Assembly (NCBI RefSeq): GCF_029223485.1
Contig: NZ_JARHTP010000001.1
Location: 1 to 64,000 of the forward strand
DNA: 64,000 nt
DNA from: Streptomyces coacervatus
GTDB taxonomy: Bacteria > Actinomycetota > Actinomycetes > Streptomycetales > Streptomycetaceae
Direction of reading: 5' to 3'
The notes below the pieces were generated by a model. That model saw only the letters and a program-made list of their open reading frames with translations, ran no database searches and was not told the DNA's origin. Made by a program: the position numbers and the translations under genes. This document shows positions 1 to 7,502 of the stretch, in pieces. Positions within the stretch are counted from its first letter, which is position 1, and each line of letters opens with the position of its first letter.

Positions 1-1
1 C

Positions 2-97
2 CCCCGCCCCCCCCACCCCACCGGCCCCACCAAGACCCCCGCCGACCGGGACTCCTCGCACACCCCGGCCGACCAGGAGCGCCCGTACAACCGATGA
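2..97 (+). CDS. Possible 3' end of a gene starting before the window
   Basis: One frame is open from the window edge to a TGA at 95-97 and ends in a hydrophilic tail (..DQERPYNR). The Pro/Thr-rich composition fits the low-complexity C-terminus of a streptomycete protein. No domain is visible and the frame could be chance, so this is only a likely partial gene. Confidence 0.3.
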   Translation, partial: PRPPHPTGPTKTPADRDSSHTPADQERPYNR

Positions 98-185
98 CGA
101 CGTTCCCGCCCCGCCGCACGCTTCTCGCTCTCGTAATGACCCTTCCAGACGACGGCTGGGCGTCGGGTGCATAGGTTTCCGGACT

Positions 186-228
186 GTAAGCGGCGTCACC
201 GTCGGCACTGGGTCCGGCGCTCTAGCGT
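186..228 (+). promoter_or_regulatory. Crp/Fnr-like operator plus -10, upstream of DUF427 gene
   Basis: GTAAGCGGCGTCAC (186-199) fits GTNA-N6-TNAC, and TAGCGT lies at 223-228. The start-to-start distance of 37 bp is identical to that in three other plus-strand promoters in this window. If transcription starts about 7 nt after the hexamer, the operator centre is near -42, the position of class II CRP activation. No -35 hexamer is needed in that arrangement. Confidence 0.65.
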
Positions 229-234
229 CCTGAC

Positions 235-273
235 ATGGATTCCTATGGCCTGCCCGGAGGTGGAAGATCATGA
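235..273 (+). CDS. Possible leaderless 12-codon leader ORF
   Basis: An ATG at 235 falls at the start point expected from the TAGCGT hexamer at 223-228. It opens a 12-codon frame ending in a TGA that overlaps the ATG of the DUF427 gene (ATGA at 270-273). The ribosome-binding sequence of the downstream gene (GGAGG, 256-260) lies inside it. It could couple translation to a leaderless message. No product is established. Confidence 0.3.
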   Translation: MDSYGLPGGGRS

Positions 274-572
274 TCCGTGCTGTGTGGCACGGCGCGGTGC
301 TCGCGGAGGCGGAGCGCACCCGCGTGGTCGAGGGCAATCACTATTTCCCTCCCGAGTCGCTGCGCCGTGAGCACTTCGCCGAGAGCCGCACGAAGTCGCT
401 GTGCCCGTGGAAGGGGCTCGCCCGCTACTACACGATCACGGTCGACGGGCAGGTCAATCCGGATGCCGCCTGGTACTACCCGCACCCGACCCCGCTCGCA
501 AGGAAGATCAAGAACCATGTCGCCTTCTGGAACGGCGTCACCGTCGAGGTACGGCCGGAGGACGGCGGCTAA
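270..572 (+). CDS. DUF427 domain protein
   Basis: This 100-residue protein matches the small DUF427 family, whose hallmarks are the N-terminal VWHGAVLAE strand, the FPPESL segment, and the C-terminal YYPHP and NHVAFWNGV motifs. The molecular function of DUF427 is unknown. The ATG has a GGAGG ten bases upstream. The gene stands alone, with a Crp/Fnr-like promoter in front, and seems to belong to the same regulon as the SRPBCC, MauE and membrane-protein genes. Family assignment is firm; any role in that regulon is inference. Confidence 0.85.
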   Translation: MIRAVWHGAVLAEAERTRVVEGNHYFPPESLRREHFAESRTKSLCPWKGLARYYTITVDGQVNPDAAWYYPHPTPLARKIKNHVAFWNGVTVEVRPEDGG

Positions 573-696
573 CCCGCACGCGCCTGGCACGGATCGCCGA
601 CCTGTTCCATGGCAAAGCGGTCCAGTCGCGGCCCCGCCCCTCGCACATCACTCCCTCACAGCACACCGGACGCAGGGAGCACCACTTGGCGGCCGA

Positions 697-1377
697 TCAG
701 CGCCGCAGGAAGTGGCGCAGGGCGACGATGCCCTGCATCGCGGCGGCCGGGCGTAGCAAGGCAGGGCGGGGCCGCTCGGGCATCGTGCCCCGGCGGACGC
801 TGATCGCGGTGACCGTGGCGACCGGTACCGCCCATGCGGCGATCGCCGCGGCCCGTACCGTACGGCTGGGTTCGTGCCGCAGCACGAGCCAGGTCCAGAA
901 CGCGGCGTCGGCGACGGAGTCGGCGTAGTCGCCGAACGGGGACACGGTGCGCTGATGACGGGCCAGGCGGCCGTCGGCCAGGTCGAGGGCGATCGCTAGT
1001 CCACCGGACCAGTGGCTCGCCCCCAGGACCGTGGCGGGGAGGTTGCCGCGCAGGAGGGTGAGCGCGTCGGCGGGCGAGAGCCGGTCGCGCTCTTCGAGGA
1101 GGCCCAGGTGCAGGACGCTGAGGGTCCAGCTGGCCGCCACCCAGCGCGGCCCCGGCCGCTGCTGCCGGGCGAGGGCGAGGGCGAGGAGCAGGCAGTGCAG
1201 GGTGGTGATCTGCACGAGTGCCCGGGGGCGACGTGCCGCCTGCCGCGCCGACCGGTCGGCGGCCTGCCCCAGGAACCGCACGACGGCGCGAGATCCCCAG
1301 TGATCCCGTTTCAGCGCCCCGAGCAGGGCGTTGGTCGCGGCGCGGCTGTCGCTGAGATCGGACACGGGCACGGGCAC
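697..1377 (-). CDS. CDP-alcohol phosphatidyltransferase family protein
   Basis: The 226-residue product contains the complete family signature DG-x2-AR-x8-G-x3-D-x3-D in the segment DLADGRLARHQRTV..GDYADSVAD, whose aspartates bind the catalytic metals. Such enzymes are integral membrane proteins that move a phosphatidyl or phospho-alcohol group from a CDP-linked donor to an acceptor alcohol. Several hydrophobic segments flank the motif. The acceptor cannot be told from sequence. The GTG start follows AAAGG at a suitable distance. It is divergent from the SRPBCC gene and shares the palindromic operator at 1445-1460 through its own TACCGT -10. Confidence 0.85.
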   Translation of the reverse strand: MPVPVSDLSDSRAATNALLGALKRDHWGSRAVVRFLGQAADRSARQAARRPRALVQITTLHCLLLALALARQQRPGPRWVAASWTLSVLHLGLLEERDRLSPADALTLLRGNLPATVLGASHWSGGLAIALDLADGRLARHQRTVSPFGDYADSVADAAFWTWLVLRHEPSRTVRAAAIAAWAVPVATVTAISVRRGTMPERPRPALLRPAAAMQGIVALRHFLRR

Positions 1378-1416
1378 GTGGGCGGCCTTTCTCCGAGCGC
1401 GGAAGGTGCTGGGTTC

Positions 1417-1459
1417 ACGGTAGAGGGCCGACCCGCGGTCTGAAGGTGAGCGCGCTCAC
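1417..1459 (-). promoter_or_regulatory. Crp/Fnr-like promoter reading leftward to the phosphatidyltransferase
   Basis: Read on the minus strand, the palindrome GTGAGCGCGCTCAC (1459-1446) is followed after 23 bases by TACCGT (1422-1417). This gives the same 37-bp start-to-start spacing as the plus-strand promoters. One operator could therefore serve two divergent promoters symmetrically. Confidence 0.55.
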
Positions 1460-1488
1460 CGATCACCGGGGCCCGTTGGCCGTAGCGT
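1446..1488 (+). promoter_or_regulatory. Crp/Fnr-like operator plus -10, upstream of SRPBCC gene
   Basis: GTGAGCGCGCTCAC (1446-1459) lies inside the perfect 16-bp palindrome GGTGAGCGCGCTCACC (1445-1460). TAGCGT follows at 1483-1488, again 37 bp from the start of the operator. It matches the Crp/Fnr consensus GTGA-N6-TCAC exactly. Confidence 0.7.
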
Positions 1489-1534
1489 CGGCCCTGGACG
1501 GAACGAGGCCGGAGCGGAGGAGAAGGAGCGGGAC

Positions 1535-2104
1535 ATGGGATGGCCGACGAAACTGGCGGTGGCGACTGCGGTGGGCGGCGCGGGCGCGGCCGGGTATCTG
1601 GGACTGGTCACCGGGGCGCTGTCGTTGGACGTGGGCATGGGCCGGCGCAGTCGCCCGCTGGGGCCGCAGACCATCGCCATCCAAGCTCCGCGCGAGGTGG
1701 TCTTCGATGTGATCGCCGAGCCGTATCTGGGGCGGACCACGCGGGCGATGCAGGAGAAGGTGCGTGTGCTGGAACAAGGCAGTGACATGGTGCTCGCCGC
1801 GCACCACACCCCGGTGGCGGGCGGGCGGCTGACGGCGACGACGGTGGAGACGGTGCGGTTCACCCGTCCCGAGCGGGTCGACTTCCGCCTGGTCCGTGGC
1901 CCCGTCCCGGCCGTCACGGAATCCTTCGAGCTCAGCGAGCGGGGGCCGGGTACCTGGCTGGAGTACGCCGGTGAGCTCGGTACGGATCTGTGGGGGGCCG
2001 GCCAGTGGTGGGGCAGTTTGGTCGCCCCGCGCTGGGAGGCGACCGTCGCGTACTCCCTCGCGGTGGTCAAGGCGGAGGCGGAGCGGCGCGCGGCTCTCAC
2101 CTGA
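1535..2104 (+). CDS. SRPBCC (START-like) family protein
   Basis: The 189-residue protein begins with a small hydrophobic segment (about residues 5-28) that may anchor it to the membrane. An SRPBCC fold follows: the strand QTIAIQAPREVVFDVIAEPY, central strands around TATTVETVRFTRPERVDFRLV, and a long C-terminal helix. These proteins bind hydrophobic ligands in a deep cavity; no ligand can be predicted. The ATG follows GGAGAAGGAG. It is divergent from the phosphatidyltransferase, with the shared operator between them, and its last 8 bases overlap the end of the convergent flavoprotein gene. Confidence 0.8.
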   Translation: MGWPTKLAVATAVGGAGAAGYLGLVTGALSLDVGMGRRSRPLGPQTIAIQAPREVVFDVIAEPYLGRTTRAMQEKVRVLEQGSDMVLAAHHTPVAGGRLTATTVETVRFTRPERVDFRLVRGPVPAVTESFELSERGPGTWLEYAGELGTDLWGAGQWWGSLVAPRWEATVAYSLAVVKAEAERRAALT

Positions 2105-3458
2105 CGAGGTCGGCGAGGGCGTCCTCCATGGCCCGGTGGAAGGTCGGGTAGTCGTAGATCATGTGGCGGAGCCGGTCGACCGGGACCTCGGCGTGCACCG
2201 CCACGGCGAGCCCGTACAGCACCTCGCCACCCGCGGGTCCTACTGAGGTGGCACCGAGCAGCACCCCGCGCTCCGCGTCCTCCACCAGCTTGATCACGCC
2301 GTCGTTGCCGGCCTTGTGGATCCAGCCGCGCGCCGAGGACGGCACCTGGGCGATGCCCGTACGCACCCGCAGTCCCCGCTCGCGGGCCGCGTGCTCGGTC
2401 AGGCCCACGGAGCCGACCTCGGGATCGGTGAAGGTGACCCTGGGCAGGGCGCGGTAGTCCGCGTCCGGGCCCGGCTCGCCGAGGACGTCGCGGACGGCGA
2501 TCTCGGCCTGGTACATCGCCACATGCGTGAACGCACCGCGGCCGGTGAGGTCGCCGAGGCCCCAGACACCGTCCGCCGCGCGCATCTGCCTATCCACCGG
2601 CAGGCCACGGGCATGCGGATCCAGTCCGACACTCTCCACGCCGAGACGGGTGAGATCGGCGCGCCGCCCGGTGGCCACCAGCAGGTGCTGTCCGGTCAGT
2701 TCCTCGGCACCGTCCAGCGTGAGCCGGAAGGTGTCCCCGGCATGGCGCACACCGGCGGCCCGGGCGCCGGCCCGTACCGCGATCCCCTCCCTGCGCAGTA
2801 CGTCGGCGAGCAGCCGGCCGGCTTCGGGCTCCTCGGCGGGCAGCAGCCCTTCCATCGCTTCGACGACGCTCACCGCCGTGCCGAAGCGCGCGAAAGCCTG
2901 GGCCAGCTCGACACCGACGGCGCCGCCGCCGAGCACCAGCAGCGAAGCGGGCGGCTGCTTGGCCGCGATGGCTTGGCGGTTGGTCCAGTAGGGCACTTGG
3001 CCCAGGCCTGGCACCGGCGGAATCTGCGGGCGGCTGCCGGTCGCCAGCACCACCCCGCGCCGGGCGGCGAACACCTGCCCGTCGGCCTCCACCCGGCCGG
3101 GGCCGGTCAGGCGGGCGCGTCCGCGGACGAAGTGCCCGCCCCTGCCAGTGAACCGGTCCACGGCCACCTGGTCGTTCCAGTCGTCCGTCGCCTCGTCGCG
3201 GATCCGGGCCGCGACAGGGGCGAAGTCCGCGACGACCTCGCTCTGCCCGGCTATGCCCGGGATGCGCCGGGCCTCGGCGAGCAGGTTGCCGGCGCGGATC
3301 ATCATCTTGCCCGGGATGCAGGCCCAGTACGGGCACTCCCCGCCGACCAGTTCCGCCTCCACCCCGACCACGTCCAGCCCGGCCTCGGCCAGCCGCTCGG
3401 CGACGTGCTCACCGCCCACGCCCATCCCGATCACCACGACATCGGTGTCCTGCGCCAT
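2097..3458 (-). CDS. FAD/NAD(P)-dependent disulfide oxidoreductase
   Basis: The 453-residue protein has the layout of the dihydrolipoamide dehydrogenase / mercuric reductase superfamily. An FAD-binding GxGxxG lies near residues 11-16 and a redox Cys pair is C42-PYWA-C47 (GGECPYWACIPGK). The NAD(P) Rossmann motif LGGGAVGVELA sits near residue 180, the second FAD motif is GVWGLGDLT, and the C-terminal dimerisation domain ends in YPTFHRAMEDAL. The CPYWAC variant of CLNVGC marks a bacterial subgroup of unknown substrate. No N-terminal HMA domain is present, so a mercury role is not supported. Its own promoter was not identified; the gene upstream is a decayed remnant. Confidence 0.85.
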   Translation of the reverse strand: MAQDTDVVVIGMGVGGEHVAERLAEAGLDVVGVEAELVGGECPYWACIPGKMMIRAGNLLAEARRIPGIAGQSEVVADFAPVAARIRDEATDDWNDQVAVDRFTGRGGHFVRGRARLTGPGRVEADGQVFAARRGVVLATGSRPQIPPVPGLGQVPYWTNRQAIAAKQPPASLLVLGGGAVGVELAQAFARFGTAVSVVEAMEGLLPAEEPEAGRLLADVLRREGIAVRAGARAAGVRHAGDTFRLTLDGAEELTGQHLLVATGRRADLTRLGVESVGLDPHARGLPVDRQMRAADGVWGLGDLTGRGAFTHVAMYQAEIAVRDVLGEPGPDADYRALPRVTFTDPEVGSVGLTEHAARERGLRVRTGIAQVPSSARGWIHKAGNDGVIKLVEDAERGVLLGATSVGPAGGEVLYGLAVAVHAEVPVDRLRHMIYDYPTFHRAMEDALADLVR

Positions 3459-3495
3459 GACTGGTCTCCTTGGTCAGTTCAGCCCGGGGGACAGA

Positions 3496-3969
3496 TCACT
3501 TCGTACCGGGGATCTGATGGGGTATCTCGAACGTTGCGTCGTCTGCGCGGCTCGTTCCTCCGGCCGGTCGGCCGATCCGGGTTGCGCGCCACACCCGCGT
3601 GCCGGTCAGCATCACCAGCGTGAGCGGATAGACGACCGGGCACAGGGGGATCAGGATCAGCACCGGCAGGAGCGCGGCGGCAGTGCCGGTGCCCAGGACG
3701 AGCAGGAACACCGGGAGTACGCCAAGCAGTTGCGCGTATCCGGTCCTGCGTCCGGGCTGTCGGCACGAGGCCGCCCGCCGGGCCGCGAAGGCGGCGACCG
3801 CGCCGCTGCGGCCCACCAACGTTGCGACGACCGCGCGAGCAGCAGGTTGACCGGAGTGAGGAAGACCGCCACCTACGGACTCGGATGGAGCGCGAGGACC
3901 GGCTCGAACAGGTAGGGCGCCCGGGAACGGAACGACTGCTCCCGGCCTGGGCCGCTGCTGCTCGTTCAC
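3496..3969 (-). pseudogene. Decayed membrane-protein gene
   Basis: The frame from GTG 3969 encodes a C-terminal half with strong transmembrane segments (LLGVLPVFLLVLGTGTAAA.., then CPVVYPLTLVMLTGTRVW). Its N-terminal half is an implausible Pro/Arg-rich stretch. Between about 3810 and 3930 a different minus-strand frame reads APYLFEPVLALHPSP, a TAG stop, then VAVFLTPVNLLLAR, which looks like the missing N-terminal half. I read this as one ancestral membrane gene broken by at least two frame changes and a nonsense codon. Sequencing error is an alternative. It lies just upstream of the flavoprotein gene in the same direction. Confidence 0.5.
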
Positions 3970-4060
3970 CTGGCGCCTCCCGACCACGCGGGATACGGAA
4001 AACGGGCAGGAAACCCGCCTCCCGTGCTGCTGATGTTCGCGCGGATGAGGTGCCGGTTCG

Positions 4061-4103
4061 GTGAGCGCGCTTACAGTTCTCGGCTCCCGCCCGCGCCTAG
4101 CGT
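4061..4103 (+). promoter_or_regulatory. Crp/Fnr-like operator plus -10, upstream of mauE-like gene
   Basis: GTGAGCGCGCTTAC (4061-4074) and TAGCGT (4098-4103) again have starts 37 bp apart. The expected start point, about 7 nt past the hexamer, coincides with the ATG at 4111, so the message is probably leaderless. Confidence 0.7.
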
Positions 4104-4110
4104 TCAGATC

Positions 4111-4575
4111 ATGGTGCTGCGGATCGTGCTGGGTGCGGTGTATACGGCGATGGCGCTCGGCCAGCTCGCTTCCCTCGGGCGCATGCCCGGGATTCTGGCC
4201 GCATATGGGCTGGTGACCGGCGCCGCCGCCATCTCTCTGGCCGTGGCGCTGATCGCGGGCGAGCTGGTGTGCGGGGTCGGGCTCCTGGCCCGACCGCGCT
4301 CGAAGGCACTTCCTCCCGTGTGGGTGTTCACCGCCGTCTCAGTGGTGTGGTCGCTCCTGGCCGTGCAGGCGTTCGCACGCGAGCTCACGGTCGCCAACTG
4401 CGGCTGCTTCGGCAGCTACCTCTTCCAACGGCTGAGCTGGTTCGTCCTCGTCCAGGACGCCTTGACCTTGGTCTATGCGGGGCTGCTGCTGCGCGGCGTA
4501 CGCAGGCGCCCTTCGCCGCCTGCCGAGCCTGCAAGCCGTGAGTCCCGCGCTGTGATGGAGGAGGCCGATTCCTGA
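4111..4575 (+). CDS. MauE/DoxX-like membrane protein
   Basis: The 154-residue protein has four predicted membrane helices and the NCGCFGSYL motif typical of MauE/DoxX relatives. In methylamine dehydrogenase maturation MauE works with a thioredoxin-like partner in disulfide or electron handling. Here it probably moves reducing equivalents across or within the membrane, perhaps for the neighbouring Fe-S enzyme; that role is inference. I chose the ATG at 4111 because it fits the -10 position and starts directly at the first helix. The next frame starts within its stop codon (TGATG). Confidence 0.75.
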   Translation: MVLRIVLGAVYTAMALGQLASLGRMPGILAAYGLVTGAAAISLAVALIAGELVCGVGLLARPRSKALPPVWVFTAVSVVWSLLAVQAFARELTVANCGCFGSYLFQRLSWFVLVQDALTLVYAGLLLRGVRRRPSPPAEPASRESRAVMEEADS

Positions 4576-4902
4576 TGCCCAAACCCCTTGAAGACTCCGG
4601 CCTGAGCGATACGACAGCAGCCGTGGGCGCCGGGCTGCTCAGGGTGCTGTGCCGCGCGCGGGCCCGCTGCTCGTGGCCGGCGGGCGCTCGGTGCCGTCGG
4701 CGGGGCACTGCGCGACCTCTGGCTGATCACCGTGGGAGCCGTGGTGGTACTCGTCGCAGTCGTCCACATCCTGCGGCGCCGGGGCCGTCGCCGCCATGGT
4801 GCCGGGCCGGAGGACTGCTGCCCATCCGTAGCCCCGCCCCTGCCGTCCGACGCGGCCGGCCAAGGCAGGCCGCAGGGTAAGGGCGTGGGGTGTCGTCCAT
4901 GA
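4575..4902 (+). pseudogene. Frameshifted small membrane-protein gene
   Basis: Starting in the stop codon of the mauE-like gene, the frame reads MPKPLEDSGLSDTTAAVGAGLL and then degenerates into Arg/Cys-rich sequence. Another frame over about 4670-4902 encodes GALRDLWLITVGAVVVLVAVVHILRR, a clean transmembrane helix, ending in TGA at 4900-4902. The two halves look like one short membrane protein broken by a single frameshift near 4650-4690. Position between mauE and the radical SAM gene suggests an accessory subunit. A sequencing error would restore it. Confidence 0.45.
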
Positions 4903-5012
4903 CATCCGGTGACCGGCTGTGCTCTTCTGCCGGTCACCCAGACCGCCGCGGCAGGTCGCGGCACCCGGCCTGGCCAAGGAGCCCGGCCGCCATGCGAATG
5001 GAGGAGCCCCGG

Positions 5013-6572
5013 ATGACCCAAGCACCCGCGCCCCAGCGCAAGGTGGACCGCGACGAGGTGTTCGTGGAGTTCACCAAGTCCATCTGCCCGCTGTGCAAGA
5101 CGCCCGTCGACGCCCAGGTCAACATCCGCGAGAACAAGGTCTTCTTGCGTAAACGCTGCCGTGAGCACGGCGAGTTCGAGGCCCTGGTGTACGGGGACGC
5201 CGAGGAGTACCTGTCCTCGGCCCGCTTCAACAAGCCCGGCACCATCTCCCTCACTTTCCAGACCGAGGTCAAGGACGGCTGCCCGAGCGACTGCGGGCTG
5301 TGCCCGGAGCACAAGCAACACGCCTGCCTGGGCATCATCGAGGTCAACACCGGCTGCAACCTGGACTGCCCGATCTGCTTCGCCGACTCCGGCCACCAGA
5401 ACGACGGTTACTCCATCACCCACGAGCAGTGCGCCCGCATGCTGGACACGTTTGTGGCCTCCGAGGGCGAGGCGGAGGTGGTGATGTACTCCGGCGGCGA
5501 GCCCACCATGCACAAACACATCCTGGACTTCATCGACCTCGCTCAGACCCGCCCGATCAAGAACGTCATCCTCAACACCAACGGCATCCGGCTCGCCTCC
5601 GACAAGCGGTTCGTCGCCGAGCTCGGCAAGCGCAACCAGGTTCCCGGCAAGTCGGTGAACATCTACCTTCAGTTCGACGGCTTCCAGGAGCGCACCCACC
5701 GGGAGATCCGCGGACGCGACCTGCGCACGTTCAAGCAGCGGGCGCTGGACAACTGCGCCGAGGCCGGGCTCACCGTCACCCTCGCCGCTGCCGTCGAACG
5801 CGGCCTCAACGAGCACGAGTTGGGCGCCATCATCGAGTACGGCATCGACCACCCCGCCGTACGCTCGGTGGCCTTCCAGCCGGTCACCCACTCCGGCCGC
5901 CATGTCGCTTTCGACCCGCTGGACCGGCTCACGAACCCGGATGTCATCAAGCTCATCGGCGAGCAGCGGCCCGGCTGGTTCCAGAAGGGCGACTTCTTCC
6001 CCGTCCCCTGCTGCTTCCCCACCTGCCGCTCCATCACCTATCTCCTGGTAGACGGCGAGCCAGGCAACCGCACCATCGTCCCCATCCCCAGGCTGCTCCA
6101 TGTCGAGGATTACCTCGACTACGTCACCAACCGAGTCCTGCCCGACACCGGCATCCGCGAGGCACTGGAGAAACTCTGGTCCGCGTCCGCTTTCATGGGC
6201 ACAACCACGACCGAGGAGAAACTCCGCGCCACCGCCAAGGCCCTGGACTGCGCGGACGACTGTGGCATCGACCTGCCCCAGGCCGTGAAGGACCTCAACG
6301 ACAAAGCGTTCATGATCGTGGTACAGGACTTCCAGGACCCCTACACCCTCAACGTCAAGCAGCTGATGAAGTGCTGCGTCGAGGAGATCACCCCGGACGG
6401 GCGGCTGATCCCCTTCTGCGCCTACAACTCCGTCGGCTACCGAGAAGAGATCCGCACGGCCATGTCTGGCGTCCCCGTTGCCAACGTCGTCCCGAATGCG
6501 CTGCCACTCCAGGAACGGCTGGCCGACACCCCCTACGGCTCCAAGACCGCGGCGAAAGAGGGGCCGCGATGA
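5013..6572 (+). CDS. Radical SAM enzyme of the MJ0619/Tes type
   Basis: The 519-residue product has the canonical radical SAM triad C115-x3-C119-x2-C122 (GCNLDCPIC). It also has the cysteine sets that mark the archaeal MJ0619 / tetraether synthase family: N-terminal C25-PL-C28 with C49 (RCREHGEF), and C90, C94, C97 and C105 in GCPSDCGLCPEHKQHAC. Further cysteines occur in PCCFPTC, CADDC and KCC. Family members join lipid tails through C-C bonds or C-methylate pterins; bacterial members are mostly uncharacterised. The ATG at 5013 follows GGAGGAG; an upstream in-frame ATG at 4992 is less well spaced. Its end overlaps the methyltransferase start (ATGA). A lipid substrate is inference. Confidence 0.88.
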   Translation: MTQAPAPQRKVDRDEVFVEFTKSICPLCKTPVDAQVNIRENKVFLRKRCREHGEFEALVYGDAEEYLSSARFNKPGTISLTFQTEVKDGCPSDCGLCPEHKQHACLGIIEVNTGCNLDCPICFADSGHQNDGYSITHEQCARMLDTFVASEGEAEVVMYSGGEPTMHKHILDFIDLAQTRPIKNVILNTNGIRLASDKRFVAELGKRNQVPGKSVNIYLQFDGFQERTHREIRGRDLRTFKQRALDNCAEAGLTVTLAAAVERGLNEHELGAIIEYGIDHPAVRSVAFQPVTHSGRHVAFDPLDRLTNPDVIKLIGEQRPGWFQKGDFFPVPCCFPTCRSITYLLVDGEPGNRTIVPIPRLLHVEDYLDYVTNRVLPDTGIREALEKLWSASAFMGTTTTEEKLRATAKALDCADDCGIDLPQAVKDLNDKAFMIVVQDFQDPYTLNVKQLMKCCVEEITPDGRLIPFCAYNSVGYREEIRTAMSGVPVANVVPNALPLQERLADTPYGSKTAAKEGPR

Positions 6573-7411
6573 CTCCGCCCGGCCCGGACAACGACCCCGT
6601 GCCGACGGCCAACGAGGACCTCAAAGCCTGCTGCGCCGCCGCGTACTCCTGCGACGTCGTGGCCCTGCTGCTCGGCGACTCCTACCACCCTGGCGGCGCC
6701 GCGCTCACCCGCCGCCTCGCTGGCCACCTGGGGCTGACGGCGGGCAGCAGGGTCCTGGACGTGGCCTCCGGCCGCGGCACCACGGCGCTGCTCCTCGCCG
6801 ACGCCCACGCAGTGTGGGTGGAGGGTGTGGACTATTCCGCCGCGAACACCGCCCTCGCCCGTGGAGCTGCCCAGGCCGCCGGTCTCGCCGACCGGGTCGC
6901 CTTCACCACCGGCGACGCCGAGCAACTCCCCTACCCGGCTGAGTCGTTCGACGCGGTGGTGTGCGAGTGCGCCCTGTGCACCTTCCCCGACAAGACGCGG
7001 GCCGCTGCCGAGTTCGCCCGCGTCCTGCGCCCCGGCGGCCGGGTCGGCATCACCGACGTCACCGCCGCCCCCGACCGGCTCCCGCCGGAGCTGTCCACGC
7101 TCGGCGCGCGGATCGCCTGCATCGCGGATGCCCGCCCGCTCGCCGAGTACGCCGAGATCCTGAAGGGCGCAGGACTGCGTGTCGTCCGTACTGAACGCCA
7201 CGATCAGGCCATGACCCGCATGATCGACCAGATCGAGGCCCGGCTGAACCTGTTGCGCCTGACTGCTCCCGACCGACTCGCCGCCGCAGGCGTCGACCTG
7301 ACGGCGGCACCAGCCGTCCTTCAAGCGGCCCGCGACGCCGTGGCCGACGGCGTTCTGGGCTACGCCCTGCTGATCGCGGAAAGGACAGACCGGCCTCGAA
7401 GCGTCACATAG
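6569..7411 (+). CDS. Class I SAM-dependent methyltransferase
   Basis: The 280-residue protein has motif I VLDVASGRGTTALLLA, an acidic motif II (VEGVDYS) and motif III around GDAEQLPYPAESFDAVV. Its N-terminus is cysteine-rich (KACCAAAYSCD..LLGDSYHPGG), a feature shared with methyltransferases that accompany this type of radical SAM enzyme and with ArsM relatives. The ATG overlaps the radical SAM stop by four bases, so translation is probably coupled and the enzymes act together. The stop TAG at 7409-7411 straddles the boundary of the IS630-like insertion, yet the protein end is unchanged because the far flank also begins with G after TA. Confidence 0.82.
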   Translation: MTPPGPDNDPVPTANEDLKACCAAAYSCDVVALLLGDSYHPGGAALTRRLAGHLGLTAGSRVLDVASGRGTTALLLADAHAVWVEGVDYSAANTALARGAAQAAGLADRVAFTTGDAEQLPYPAESFDAVVCECALCTFPDKTRAAAEFARVLRPGGRVGITDVTAAPDRLPPELSTLGARIACIADARPLAEYAEILKGAGLRVVRTERHDQAMTRMIDQIEARLNLLRLTAPDRLAAAGVDLTAAPAVLQAARDAVADGVLGYALLIAERTDRPRSVT

Positions 7412-7412
7412 T

Positions 7413-7441
7413 GCTGTGACCGCGAAGGTTCACCGGGTTGG
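7413..7441 (+). repeat. Left terminal inverted repeat of the IS630-like element
   Basis: It starts GCTGTGACCGCGAAGGTTC and pairs with 8908-8936 on the opposite strand with four mismatches. Confidence 0.75.
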
Positions 7442-7502
7442 GTCGTATCGATGGCTTCCTGCACCAGTACAGTCGGCGCACTGAAGGAACAGAGGAGCTC
7501 CG

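Noticed and set aside
2097..3458. Flavoprotein as mercuric reductase
   Set aside because: The redox motif is CPYWAC, there is no N-terminal HMA domain or C-terminal vicinal Cys pair, and no mer genes are nearby.
4473..6101. Long minus-strand frame of 542 codons opposite the mauE and radical SAM genes
   Set aside because: It is a high-GC antisense shadow: Val/Gly/Asp-rich, no family motif, and it lies over a gene with strong conserved motifs.
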